Below, one piece after another: positions 1 to 13,100 of a DNA stretch of 64,000 nt. The translations under genes and the position numbers were made by a program. Under the pieces are notes generated by a model. It ran no database searches and was not told the origin of the DNA. It saw only the letters and a program-made list of their open reading frames with translations. The stretch's first letter is position 1. Every line of letters begins with the position of its first letter. This stretch comes from Paramecium sonneborni (lineage: Eukaryota > Ciliophora > Oligohymenophorea > Peniculida > Parameciidae). The stretch lies in the NCBI GenBank assembly GCA_905182985.1, contig CAJJDN010000012.1, forward strand, positions 758,020-822,019. The letters are read 5' to 3'.

Positions 1-112
1 ATTTTTTCCAATTCTTATTAGTCAAGCATTAAAACATTTACTATTTTAAATTACTTTTTAACAAAATGAATGAAAAAAGTCTCAATATAAAATTTTATTA
101 AAAATTTAAATA

Positions 113-2169
113 TGAAAGCTAAGAAAAATAATGATTAACAAAGAGTAACAGAATTAGGTGAGCACGTATTAAAAAGTTAAAATACAATGTTGGGAACAAA
201 GATTGACTAATTAAAAAAGGAAATATTAGAGATGAAATCTGTATAAAACAATCCAATATATCTAGGTGCTAGCTTGCAGAATAAAAAGACCAAGTGGAAA
301 TTCAACAGGAAGAGTTAATACATTATAAAAAATTATGCAATTAGCTTTCTCGTAGAATAAGAATAATTATGGCGTATAATGAAGAGTCAATACAAAAAAA
401 GATTACATAGAATGATTTAGAAGAAGAAAACTATGAATGTTTATGTGGGAGCAATTAAATAGATCCAATAAAATACTTTTTGGTTAATGGAGATTAATAA
501 CAATAATTGTAGATAACTCAAGCTTAAGAATAAGTTTAGGAGATACAAGAAGAATATACTAAACTAAATCAGATATAACAAAAGTAAATAGAGAATAATA
601 TAATGTAGTGATTATATTAAGTAATTAATTGAAGAGCATGCAGAATAGAAATCTTAATTACTACATTAGATAGAGGAATTAAAATTGCAATAAAAACTAG
701 TAGAAGAATAATTCTTTTAAACTACCTTATTTGCAGATTTAGTATAACAAAATAATTATTTGACTTCTACATTGTTTAATGTTGAGGATCAACTTGTATA
801 AGTACAAAATAATAATATCTATTAAAAAGGCTTAATTAATAATAAAAGAATAATAAGAGAAGTTTGAGATATAAATTTAATAGTTGTAATAGGAGTGTGA
901 ATAGAAGATGAAAGATTTAATGTAATAATAGGAGAGTGTTAAGATTGAAATAAAATAGACAGATGATTAATTATAAAGTAAATTAATAGAAGAATTGAAA
1001 TCTTAAGTGGAAAACTTATCTAAGGTGGTTGAAGAATTGAAAATAGAATTATAGTAATGTAGAGAAAGAAATAAAGAAATAAATAATTAATTAATGGATG
1101 CTATTAATTACAAATAATCATTATTTAATTAGAATAATGAGTTGAAGTAGAGTCTTAGTGTTTATAAAATAATGGTTAAAGAAGAAAAGATTGAGTAGAT
1201 TACTCTTCGATATGAGAATCATAAATAACTGTTATTTGAAATAGAATAAGAATATGTGAACAACAAATCTAATGAATTTATTTAGAAATTTAGAGAATTT
1301 GTTGGATATGTTAAAATGAGGGATGAGAAAGTCAAAAGTTTATAATAATTGTTAGATAAAAAAACTATTGATTAGAACAATATAAAAAAGGTAATGAATT
1401 TTGATAATCTCAGTAAATTTAATAACTTATTGATGAACTAGATTACAATTCCAATTCATTTAATTCTATCACTGAAACTAATAAAAATCTAAGTAGATTA
1501 GTTAATGAAACTCAAAATAATTTAAGTAGGGCCATGTAAGAGAAAGTAGATGAAAGAACTAAATTTGAAATTGAAAAAACAGTAATTATATTTAAATATA
1601 TAGTAATTCAATGTAAAATTACAGACAGCAGATGAAACTATCAAATAATTGTAAATACAAAATGAATAATATAAAAAGTTGATTTTGACTTTTGAAAATG
1701 AAAGATAGAGTAATAAAGAGACAATAAGACTTTTGTAAAAATAAGATTCAGATAATATTTAAAAACTATTTTAAAAAGAATGGGATGTAAATAAAATGAT
1801 AGAAGAAACTAAGATTATTTAAGAAAGAGAGAAATTAAGTGAATCTATTAATATAAAATTTATGAAAAAAGCAGAGAAATCAAAAAATAAATTGAAATAA
1901 CTTAAATTGTAATTGAAATCGTAAATATATTATATAAATATTTTTGAAGAGAATCTAAGGACACATAAAATGAATTATGGATATCAATGAAAATGATGGT
2001 AGATTGTTAATAATGTAAAAAGAGAGTTAAGTAATTAATTTTAATGAAATGTCTTCATATGTTTTGTAAACCTTGTATAGAAGATAATTAAAGGAATCGC
2101 AATAGAGCATGTCCAGTTTGCAGAACAAGATACGGAATAGAAGAAGTTAGATCCATTAAATTGAGTTGA
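113..2169 (+). CDS. BRE1-like RING E3 ubiquitin ligase (coiled coil + C-terminal RING)
   Basis: Likely a BRE1/RNF20-type ligase, the family that monoubiquitinates histone H2B. The body is a long glutamine- and lysine-rich coiled coil. The last about 55 codons give a clear C3HC4 RING: CQQCKKRV, then CLHMFCKPC, then CPVCRTRYG, followed by a short tail ending in TGA at 2167. A RING at the extreme C-terminus after a long coil is the BRE1 arrangement. The frame changes several times (about 285, 600, 860, 1400-1550 and 1930-1985), so several mini-introns or sequencing errors are present; I did not place all splice sites. The start at 113 is provisional, since an earlier ATG at 66 soon meets TGA. 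Other coiled-coil RING proteins remain possible. Confidence 0.7.
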
Positions 2170-2288
2170 TCAATATGAATAATAATATACATTATACAAT
2201 TTGAAAATTATTAAATAATAAATTTCCACAACATAGAATTATACGAAACAAGATTATAAAAGAAAATTAAAATTTAAAAATAATCATA

Positions 2289-4235
2289 ATGTTAATATTA
2301 ATCTTCACTTGTTTGTTACATATAGGATTAGCAAATCATGAATAATGTGTGGAATAATTGAAATTATACTTAAGTTTACCAATACCATTATAATTTGCAG
2401 TAGCACATAGATAAATAGAAATGTCAGGAGATTGGGCAAATAAATTTGGATTATATGATATGTGTTTGAGAGAAGAGAATCATTATTCAACAGTTATGGT
2501 AAAAGCAGAACCAATGACATTTTTATATGGGTTTTGTCATACAAATATCTGTTAAGCAAAAGATTTCAATGCACCAGATGCATAATAGATAATAAAAGAT
2601 AAATTAGAAAAAAGCATAATTTCAATATTATTACCTGTAATATATTTATATATATAATATAAGATAAATTTAGGAACTGCTAGTTATACATTTATTGATC
2701 CAAATACATATTATCCAGATTTCAGCATAGGCGCATATTCTACTGCGATAATCATATTTATTCTTGTTTGTTTAGGTTTGATGGATCCATACAAAAGATT
2801 ACTTGATTTATTTTTGGATTCGGAAATTAAAAAACCAAAAGGTATCATTGCTGATTTTTCTATAATTGAAAACTATAAAAAATTGATTGATCTTAAAACA
2901 ATAGATCCTAATTTAGCCATTTTTAATGGAGTAAGATCTATTGCATTTATGATGGTTGTTTATGGACATTCAGCATTAATGACTATTTAATCTACATACT
3001 AAATGGAATTATTATTAGCATTATAATCTTAAAGAGCAATAATTACAGTGGATATGTTATATTCAGTTGATATTTTTTTTTGGCTTGGTGGATTTTTTAT
3101 GGCATTTGTAATGTGTGAATCGAAAAGAGCAAAAGCTTTAGCTAAAAATCCTGTTTCAATACTTTTAGTTATTTTGCATAGATTATTGAGAATATGGCCT
3201 TGTTATATAATATGTATAATGTTTAATTCTTACTTATTACCTTATTTTGGTGAAGGTCCAAGATGGTGGTAAGCTACTACTTATACTGGTTGTACAGCAG
3301 GAGCATGGAGAAATCTTTTATTTATTGATAATTTCTTTCATGACTGGTAATTATGTTTTGGATGGGGTTGGTATCTCACTTCAGATATTTAATTATTTAT
3401 TATTTGTTTGATTCCTATGGCTATTTATGCTTTTGGATACAAAAGACTATCTAAATTTTTAGTTATTGGAATGATTGTAGCTTCCATTATTTATGGAATT
3501 TATATATGTTTTTTATACAATTTCTTAATTCCTGCCAAAAATACTGATAATAAAGATTTTTATTATAATTACTATGTTAATAGTTTTGCTAGATCACCTC
3601 CTTATTTCTTTGGATTAGCTATGGGTATGATGTATAGAGAATTTAAATAAAAAGAACAAAACAATTTATTAGCAATACTCCATGAAAAAGCAAAAGATAC
3701 TAAATTCACATTATTCTTTTAAATTATTTGCTACCTTTTAGGATTTGGGATTATTTCATGGTTAATATTTGGATGGAAACATGCATTTTTATCTTCTGAT
3801 CCAACATATTGGCCTTATTGGTTTCAACACATCTATAGTGCTCTTTGTAGATTGATGTTTGTATTTGGAGTTGCATGTTTGTGTTTACCAAACATGATAG
3901 GAATTTACGATATGTATATTAATTTATAGATAATCTTTAGATTCAACAGAAAAGCAATGAACAATTCTTTGTTTAAGTTTGTTGCAAAAATATCATTTGC
4001 TTGTTATCTGATTCATTATATGGTTTTGATAATATTAAGTTACACATTTTATATCACACCAACTTATGTTACAATAGAAGTGATATATCTGTTTGTTGGA
4101 TGTACAATAATAACACTGATCGTTGGAATGATTCTAACATTATTAGTTGAAATGCCTTTTGGAACTTTATAAGTAAAGTTAATAGATTACATTACCAAAC
4201 CAAAGAGGAAATAATAAACTTTATTGGGTGGATGA
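2289..4235 (+). CDS. NRF-6-like acyltransferase-3 family membrane protein (copy 1)
   Basis: One uninterrupted frame of 648 codons from ATG 2289 to TGA 4233. It begins with a hydrophobic signal-like segment (MLILIFTCLLHIGLA) and a luminal domain of about 150 residues with cysteines (YDMCLREEN, YGFCHTNIC). An acyltransferase-3 multi-pass region follows, with the family hallmark FNGVRSIAFMMVVYGHSA, whose histidine is the expected catalytic residue. Further membrane segments such as VDIFFWLGGFFMAFVMCE and LFKFVAKISFACYLIHYMV follow. This is the architecture of nose-resistant-to-fluoxetine (NRF-6) proteins; the acyl acceptor is not known. It is followed head-to-tail by a paralogue after 62 bp. It has no intron, whereas the paralogue has one. 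Confidence 0.88.
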
Positions 4236-4297
4236 AAAATATATAATTTTATATAAATAATAATAATAATAATAAATAGTTATCAAAATAATAATTG

Positions 4298-6324
4298 ATG
4301 TTGATTTTTTTGTTGACTTTAGTGTGCACTGTATATTGCGAATCTAATAATTCGTCATATTGTATTGAGAAGCTAAAATAATTGATTTAATAACCTATAA
4401 ATGAATAGATAGAAACAATCCTACCGTATTATTCTTTATCAGGTGATTGGATTGGGAAGTTTGGATATTATGATAGATGTTTTCGAAATGAAAATGCATA
4501 TACTTCTGTGGAGATCGATTAATAACTATACAAGCTATATTATGGATTTTGTCATTCAAATAAATGTTCAGCTAAAGATTTCAATTCTAAGGATGGATAA
4601 GAAACTATAAAAAAGATCTTGAATGAGAGTGGGATTGCAAATCTATTCAATGTATATAAATGAATTGAATGTAGATTAATATAGATACTACTAAATTAAA
4701 TTTTTATGATCCCATAAGCTATTATCCAAATTTAGATTGGGGAACGTATGTTACATCAGGAATATTAGTGATATTATTTATAATGATCAGTATAGATCCT
4801 ATATTGAGATTTATAAGTGCATGTAAAAGCAAACATACACCTGATGTTAGAGATTAGAGAACTTCAAGTCGTCATAGTTCTTTTGGATTAAGAGATGGTT
4901 TATAAGATAAAAGTTTATATTAACCAACATCAATCATTAAAGATTTTTCAGCCATTGTTAATTACAATAAAATAATCAATCTTAAAACAATAGATCCTAA
5001 TTTGAGTATTTTTAATGGAATAAGAGCAATTTCATTTATGATGGTTGCTTATGGTCATGTAAATGAAATGACTGCTACATCAACATATGTTAGTGAAGTT
5101 AATTTGTAATATAAATCTTGGGTAATAATTATACTTTATGATATGATGTATGCAGTTGATATATTCTTTTGGGTTGGTGGGTTCTTTTTAGGTTATGTTA
5201 TGTGTGAAGAAAGAAAAGCATAATCTGTACATCAAAAACCATTATCTATTTTATTAAGTATTACACATAGATTAATGAGAATATGGCCTTGCTATTTATT
5301 ATGTATTGCCATTAATTCATACATTATTCCTTATTTAGGAACTGGACCAAGATGGTTTTTATAAGAAAGAGCTACTTAATGTCCTGGAGGTGCTTGGAAA
5401 AATGCTTTATTTATTGATAATTTCTATGAAGATTGGCTTCTCTGTTTTGGTTGGGGTTGGTACTTAACATGCGATTTTCAATTATTTCTAACATGTCTTA
5501 TACCTATTCTTATTTATTGTTTTAATTACAAAGTTTTTTCAAAAATTCTTATCATTTTTATGATTATTACTACTTTAGGATGGGCTTATTATCTTAGCAT
5601 TCATTATGATTTTCTTATACCAGGACGAAATACTTATAATCCAGATTATTATTACAAATTTTATGTTAGTTCTTATGCTAGAGCACCTCCTTATTTTTTA
5701 GGATTATTAATTGGAATACTCTATAGAGAATTCAAATAATCAAAAAATAGTAGAAAAATTACTTATTTAAAATAATTTAGAGATTATGCCCTAAGCAATG
5801 GATAAAGATTAATTATGTAAGTTTGCTGTTATGGATTGGGATTTGGTATTATGGCATTTCTATTTTTTGGATGGAAAAAAGAATTTAATCAAATAGAAAT
5901 GACTTGGCCAAAATGGTTCTAACATATTTATCATGCACTTTGTAGATTTTTATTTACTTTTGGGTTGACACTCATTGTATTACCTAATTTAGTAGGAGCA
6001 TATGATTTGTACATATTATTACATTATCTTAGATTTAATTCCAAATTTATGAATAACACCTTATTTAAATTTATGGCTAAAATCTCCTTTACTATGTATT
6101 TAGTACATCTTATGTTAATTGTTATTTTAACAGAAACATTTTATGAAACTCCATCATTCATTTAATTAGATTTAATTACCTGTTTTATTTGCGCTATAGT
6201 ACTCTCTATAGTTTTTGGATTGTTATTGTCAATTTTAGTTGAATTACCTTTTGGAAATCTAGATACTAGATTAATAAAAATAATTATGAGGCCAAAAAGA
6301 AAAGTAGACACTCTATTAGATTGA
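4298..6324 (+). CDS. NRF-6-like acyltransferase-3 family membrane protein (copy 2)
   Basis: Tandem paralogue of the gene at 2289-4235. A 23-nt intron at 4652-4674 (GTATATAAATG...TGTAG) restores the frame, giving 667 residues to TGA 6322. It has the same plan: signal-like start (MLIFLLTLVCTVYC), cysteine-bearing luminal domain (DRCFRNENAY, YGFCHSNKCSAKDF), then the acyltransferase-3 core with FNGIRAISFMMVAYGHV and VDIFFWVGGFFLGYVMC, ending LSILVELPFGNL. It differs by a polar insert of about 35 residues before the core, rich in Ser and Arg (TSSRHSSFGLRDG), probably on the cytosolic side. Gene duplication is clear from position-by-position similarity. Substrate is unknown. Confidence 0.88.
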
Positions 6325-6383
6325 TATTTTGTGATATATTTGTTTAATAATCAAATATTATTATTTTATTTTTTTTATAGAAA

Positions 6384-6968
6384 ATGAAATTGAAAGAAAT
6401 CAAAATTGTCAGAATTGTGTTTTTAGCTATAATTTTGATAATGATTGGATGTGAATCATTAATGGATACATTGTGCGTTTTAAAAAATTAAGCTCATTTA
6501 ATCCTCTATATATTAGATATTTTTCTATATCTTCTCATTATTTGGGTAGAAACTCTATAAATAGATTATATAGTTCAAGTGATAAAAAGATAAAAATTTC
6601 CTCATATAAGAGGGAACCTTAAATTTTATGAAGGGGAAGTTCTTTTTTCGTTGCTCTTACTATTAATTCACATTATTTTTTAATCCTATTACATGTACAT
6701 CAATGGAACAACCAAAGAGTGTTATTATCTTTCTTAAGAAGGGAATAGCAAATTTTTAATTTTTATTTTTACTCTAATAGTTGAACTATTGGTTCTCTTA
6801 GATCTTCTTATAGTTTTTATTTAAGTTTTTAGGATTATTCGTAAAGATAAGATTGAAAGATCTAATTTCTTTATGTTACATAAATACTTTGAAGACTACT
6901 TAGTAAAGGAACGTGATTCAAACTATGAAAATAGCAACTCTTCATTTGAATCGTTGGGAAACTTTTGA
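6384..6968 (+). CDS. Small four-TM membrane protein, unknown family
   Basis: Single frame of 194 codons from ATG 6384 to TGA 6966, no intron. Hydrophobic segments are visible near residues 9-25 (VRIVFLAIILIMIG), 40-58 (LILYILDIFLYLLIIWV), 90-105 (VLFSLLLLLIHIIFQSY) and 125-150 (LIFIFTLIVELLVLLDLLIVFIQV). A charged and serine-rich C-terminal tail of about 45 residues follows, suggesting a cytosolic tail. It lies 59 bp downstream of the second acyltransferase on the same strand. I do not recognise the family. Confidence 0.7.
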
Positions 6969-7136
6969 ATTTTTTTTATTTATATTTTTGAAACAAACAA
7001 TTTATATATAACATTTCAAGATAATATTATAGAAATATAAAATATATATACTTATTGTGAAATTGATTGTCAAAAAAAAAAACGGAACTATTTTTTATAT
7101 TGGTCTTTATTATATATTATTATTTTATTGATTCAA

Positions 7137-10100
7137 ATGAAAAAGTTATACGTTTACTTCTTATTAGTAATGATGATTGTCATTACACGTAAATATGTTA
7201 ATAAAATTAGTTTAAGAACAAACATAACTTGAAAGTTAAGTTTAGATAAATGATCTAGAAAAATTGAATAAATTAGAGTCTTACAATTTAGATTGTGATA
7301 AAGACTTACTTAAACTTTAATAATCTTTACTTACTTGGATGGAAATATAAAAAAATAAAAATTATTTAGAGGATGATATGAATAATCTATCAGCATTAAA
7401 ACTAGTTATTGCAAATATAAAAAACAATGAGAATCCTGAGTTGGCAAGTATTAAATATTTCTTAATGTAGAATTATTTCAATATAGATAATCTTATATAG
7501 AAGTAGTAAATTAAATAAGTTTAAGTGAAGAAACAACATTTAATAAATGGAGATAAGAAGGTCCGTAAAAGCTTATTCAATCAATGAATCTTATTGAACA
7601 AGCTGAATCAATTGAAGATATACTTAAGTATTGCACTTAAATAGATTAAATGATCAATCTTCTAATAAATGAAAGAGAAGAGTTAAAACAAGAACTTACT
7701 ACATAGCAGGTAAGACTAATTGAACTAAGAATAGTTGCTTGTAGATAAATTGGAAGAAAAGTCAAAAGAAGTTTAAAAAGCACTGGAATAATGTCGGTTG
7801 AAATAATAACAATAGTCTGTAAAAGATACTGAATGCAATGAATAAGAAGTTTAATAAAAATTGGTTATAGAAGATAATGGATTAATACATGAATCATCAG
7901 TTGATTAGGAAAAACCAGTTTTTGAGAATACAATAGAAAAAGAAAAAGATTTCATAGAATATGGATATGGATATTGGTTAAGATTTTTGACACTCTATCC
8001 AAAAAGATTAGAAAATGGAAAGAATGCTCCTTGGTATTTTTTAAGTAGATTAACATTAAATAAAAATTATTAAAATATAGCTATGAACGATAGACTTTTA
8101 GCATTATGGTTAGGTTAAGGATTCTATCATTTTACTACATGTGATTTAGTGTAAAATTAACCAAATTTGATTTAGAATATTAATCATCATGATGATATTG
8201 ATGGATAATGGACATATATTTACTATTCATACAATTCTATATTTAAATAAGCTATTGGAATAATATAATTTGGAAATGAAAATCCATAATAAATTACTCA
8301 TAATGTATTACATACAAAATCTAAATATTTAAGATTCTTGGTTGGTGGAAAAGATAATAATTAATATCCTGGATTTAATGGTTAATTCTCTTCAATTTTT
8401 TTATCAACAAATTAAGGTGTTTTTATTCCTAGTCTAGATAAATTTATTGATTCATTTAAAACGGTGAAAATACCGACATAAGATTTTGAATCCATATTTA
8501 GAGTTTAATTGATTGATTAAGAAATTACTAGAAATCCATCACTTGAAGGTGATTATATGGCAGTAGGTGGTGGATCAAAGAAATTTCCACTTGAATATTC
8601 TTTAAGTGGTTGGTTTAAATGGGAAGATATTACTTAATAAGTATGGCATTCAGTATTTAGAGTTCAAATTAATAAACCATCAACAGATAAATTTCTTGGA
8701 GATAGAACATTATGTATGTTTATAGGAACAGCATAAGGAGGAATCTTTCATTTTCCTACTTATTCTTATTAAAATATGAAAGGTGAAGGAACATCCAATT
8801 TAGTAAATAATATTAATCATAAAAATAAACATATCGATTGGTTCTTTGTATATTTTGGTTATTCTAAAAAATTAAAAAAAGCTTTTGTTTAAGTAAGATT
8901 ATCTTCAGGTATTGAAACTTTAGAATGCACAAATGTCAATCATTATTTTACTCCTTAATTTCATACATATGTTGGAAAGGATGAACATTTCCCTGGATTT
9001 AATGGTAAAATTGCTTATGTGAATTTTGTACTTGGATCAGGATCTTATAGAAATAAACCAGATTTCATTATTAAAGATGATTTATTTGGTTACGATGTTG
9101 GAGATATAAATCTTATTAAAAAAACATAAAAGCAAATTGATTAATAATAAAACACCTAACCAATAAAAGAAGAACCTTAAGTAATTAAACCATCATTTTA
9201 AGATAATGAAGATAGAGAGGTATCTTTTGAAACTATTGCACCTGTTCTTGAAGAAGAATACGAAGAACCCATTTAAATGTATGGATATGGTTTTTGGCTC
9301 AGATTTATGCATGTGTATCCAAAACGACTTTTATAAGGTAAAAATGCTCCTTGGTATTTCATTTCTCGATTAACATCAAATAAAAAATATGATAATGTTT
9401 AAATGGGAGATAGATTATTAGCCATTTGGTTAGGATAGTCATATTATCATTTTACTACATGTGATATATAAAAGAATTAAGGAAATATAATATAAAATAT
9501 TGATTATCCTACAGATATAGAAGGAGTGTGGACCTACATCCATTATTCATACAATAAATAAAGTTAAATGGCTAATTCATTTATAAGATATTCATAAACT
9601 GATATTTAATCTATGAGTATTCAAGCTCAACATCCTAATATTAATTACTTAAAGTTTATTTTTGGAGGAAATGATGAAAATAGATATCCAGGATTTAATG
9701 GATTTATTTCTAAAATAATGATAACTATATCAAAAGATAATTTATTAGAAACTAAAGATCAATTTATAGAATATATCTCAAAATTAGAACAACCAAAAGT
9801 TGGTTTAATTGATTAAATAACTTATGAAATAGTATAAACAGAAATGGAAAGATAAGAATCTGATGATCCAATAGATAAAACTTTAAATGATTCTAATTAA
9901 CAATTCCCTTAAGAATATGCCATTAGTGGTTGGTTTAAATGGATTGGATCTTAGAGATCAGCATGGCATAATATTTTTAGAGTTTAAATTTAATCACCTT
10001 CGACAGATATTTATTTAGGAGATAGAACATTATGTATGTGGCTTGGATCTATAGAAGGAGGAGTCTTGCATTTTCCAACCTATTCATATGATGATATTAA

Positions 10101-13100
10101 TACTAAAAGCAATCCAAATTATTATTAAAATATTAAACACAATCAAAGACACTTGGAATGGTTTTATATTTATTTTGGATATTAAAGAACAACAAGATTA
10201 GCATAGATTTAAGTAATTTGGCCTACAGAAACATAGGATTTATTGTATTAAAATATCAATCATTATTTGACACCTTCATTTTATTTGTTTATTGGAAAAG
10301 ATAAATTTTATCCAGGTTTATAAGGAAAGATGGCTTATGTTTATTTCAATCTTGGTAATGGATCTTTTTAAACTAAAAATGAAATTTCAGACACAGTTGA
10401 ATCATATTTGAAAGGTAGTCAAGTTATAAAACCTTAAATTCCTCTCTCTTAATAAAAATAATTAAATCCTTCATAAGAAATTAAATAACCTGATTAAGAA
10501 CCATAAAAATAACTCTAAGGTTCTCATTAAATACCTATTTTAGGATCTGATCCTCTTTCAAATGATAATACAGATGAGAATTATTCAGAAACACCTGAAT
10601 TAAAATCGGCTGTTCCGTCTGATCAAATTGATTAACCTTAATTTTAGGAATAGATTAAGAATAAAGATACTCCTACAAATCAGCCTCTGGTAAAATAATC
10701 AACCATTCCTTAATAATCAACTATAAATCAGTAATCAGAATTAACTAAAGTTGAATAAATTAATAATAATTCAGATTAAAAGTAAAATATTAATCAAACT
10801 AAAGAAATTACTTAAACAGTAGATTAAATTACTGAATAAAGTAAAAAAAAGGACGAAGCCAATTAATAAATTAATTTAACTAATTAAAATTAATAAAACA
10901 GCTAAACAGTTAATGTTAAAGATGAAAAGGTTTCATAAACTACATCTTAAATTAATCAAAATAGTTAATAAACAAAATAGTAAGTTACTTAATAAGAAAA
11001 TTAATAAATCTAAAAAATTAATGAAAAAACATAAGTTACAAATCAGACAACATAATAAACTAATGAAACGATTTAATAAAATAGTATAACAACCTAATAA
11101 AGTAATGAAAAAAATTAGGAAAATACCAATATATCATAATAAACTAATAAAACTACACAAAAAACAGATGATTCTATTTAATAAGGAAATCAAAATACAT
11201 AAATAGCTAATCAAAAAACAGAAACAAGTAAATAAGCACAACAATAATCAAATGAAAATATCTAATAGACAAATTCAATGACTAATTAATAAACTAAAAA
11301 CTCATAGAATAATTAAACTACAGAATAAAAAAATGAAACTACTTAATAGACTAATTAAATAACCTCAATTGATGAAACCATCTAATAGACTAATTAAGCA
11401 AACTAATAAATAAATAAAACTAGCTAATAAAATAATGAAAAAACTTTATAGACTGAATAAATAAACAAGAAATCCTAAGAAACAAATGAAGTAATCATAG
11501 AGTCTAATAAAGAAATTTAATCAAAAAATTAAAAAAATTAATCTGTCAATGAAAATACAAAAGAGGTAAATGAAACAAGATAAGAAGAAATAAAAAAAGT
11601 AGAAGAATAATAGATTAAATAAAAGGAATAAGCTGAGTTCAAAATTATTGATCATAAAAATGATGATGTTAGCGATTAATAAACAATAGATATGCCAATT
11701 TAAGAAGGTGATTTCTGTGTTTAAAATGAAGAGGAAGAACCAGACAAAATTTAAGAAGTTAAGATAATTCCTGGATAAACATATGAAAATGAAATATCAA
11801 ATGACATAGATGGAAAAAATCCAATTGTTGATTAAGGAATTACAGTTGCAAATGATTATGAGGAATATGGTTATGGTTTTTGGATGAGATACTTAACGTT
11901 GTATCCAAAAGAACTAATAAAAGGAAAGGAAGCTCCTTGGTATTTTATAAGTCGATTGAGTCGTAATAAAAATTATGAAAATATGAAGATGAGTGATAGA
12001 GTATTAGCAATATGGTAAGGGGCAGGATATTATCATTTCACTACTTATGATATTGATGGTTTGAAGCCAAACGTGTTATTGAATGTTGATTATCCAAATG
12101 ATATTGAAGGAGTTTGGACCTACATTTATTATTCATATAGTCGATAATCGGAGTAGGCAATAGGACATATAAAATTTGGAAATTAAAAATTTTCAACAAT
12201 AAAGTAGAATGTGAAACATGCTCCTACAATTTACCTGAGATTTATCTTAGGAGGCAATGATTAAGATAGATATCCAGCATTCAATGGAATATTTACAAAG
12301 ATTACTTTTGGTATAAGAGCAGGAACATTTATTTAATCATCTGAGTAATTAATAATGAAATTAAATGTACTTGATGTACCTCATAAAATCATAGAGTAAG
12401 TTTAGAGTGTGAGGATAGTAGAAAATGCAGAAGAACGAACTTCATAGAATATATATGAATATAAAGAAATAAAGAACAAGAAAGTAAAATTCCCTACAGA
12501 GTACGCATTAAGTGGATGGTTTAAGTGGTCTACATTGATGGAGAAAGAGTGGCATAACTTATTTAGAATATAGATTAGAAAGCAATCTACTGATAGTTTT
12601 CTGGGAGATAGAACATTATCATGTTGGTTAGGAAAGACTAGAGGAGGTGTTTATTAATTTCCTACTTATACATATACAAATATGATAGGTAATGGTAATG
12701 CTAATTTATATAAAAATATAAATTTAAATGATAGAAATATTAGATGGCATTATATTTATTTTGGATATTCAAAAATCAAAAGTTAAGCTAATGTATATGT
12801 GAAATGGTAGGATGATGAAGATAAATTACTCTATGAAAATGTTAATCATTATTATGTGAATAAATTATATGCATACATTGGGAAGGATAAGTTTTATTCA
12901 GGATTAAATGGTAAAATGGCATATGTGGTCGTTAATTTTGGATTTGGAGCTTATAGAAATTAGAAGTAATTTGATGAAGAAATCTTCAATTTCAATATAG
13001 GAATAAAGGAGTTGATAAAAACTACAGAAGATGTGTAATTTTAACCAATAATAAAATAAGAAAAGATTGAGTCTAGTGGATTTGATTTAGATTAACCTAG

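Noticed and set aside
10440..11650. TAATAA-rich stretch as a microsatellite or stop-rich non-coding DNA
   Set aside because: In the ciliate code it is an uninterrupted Gln-rich segment of the giant protein.
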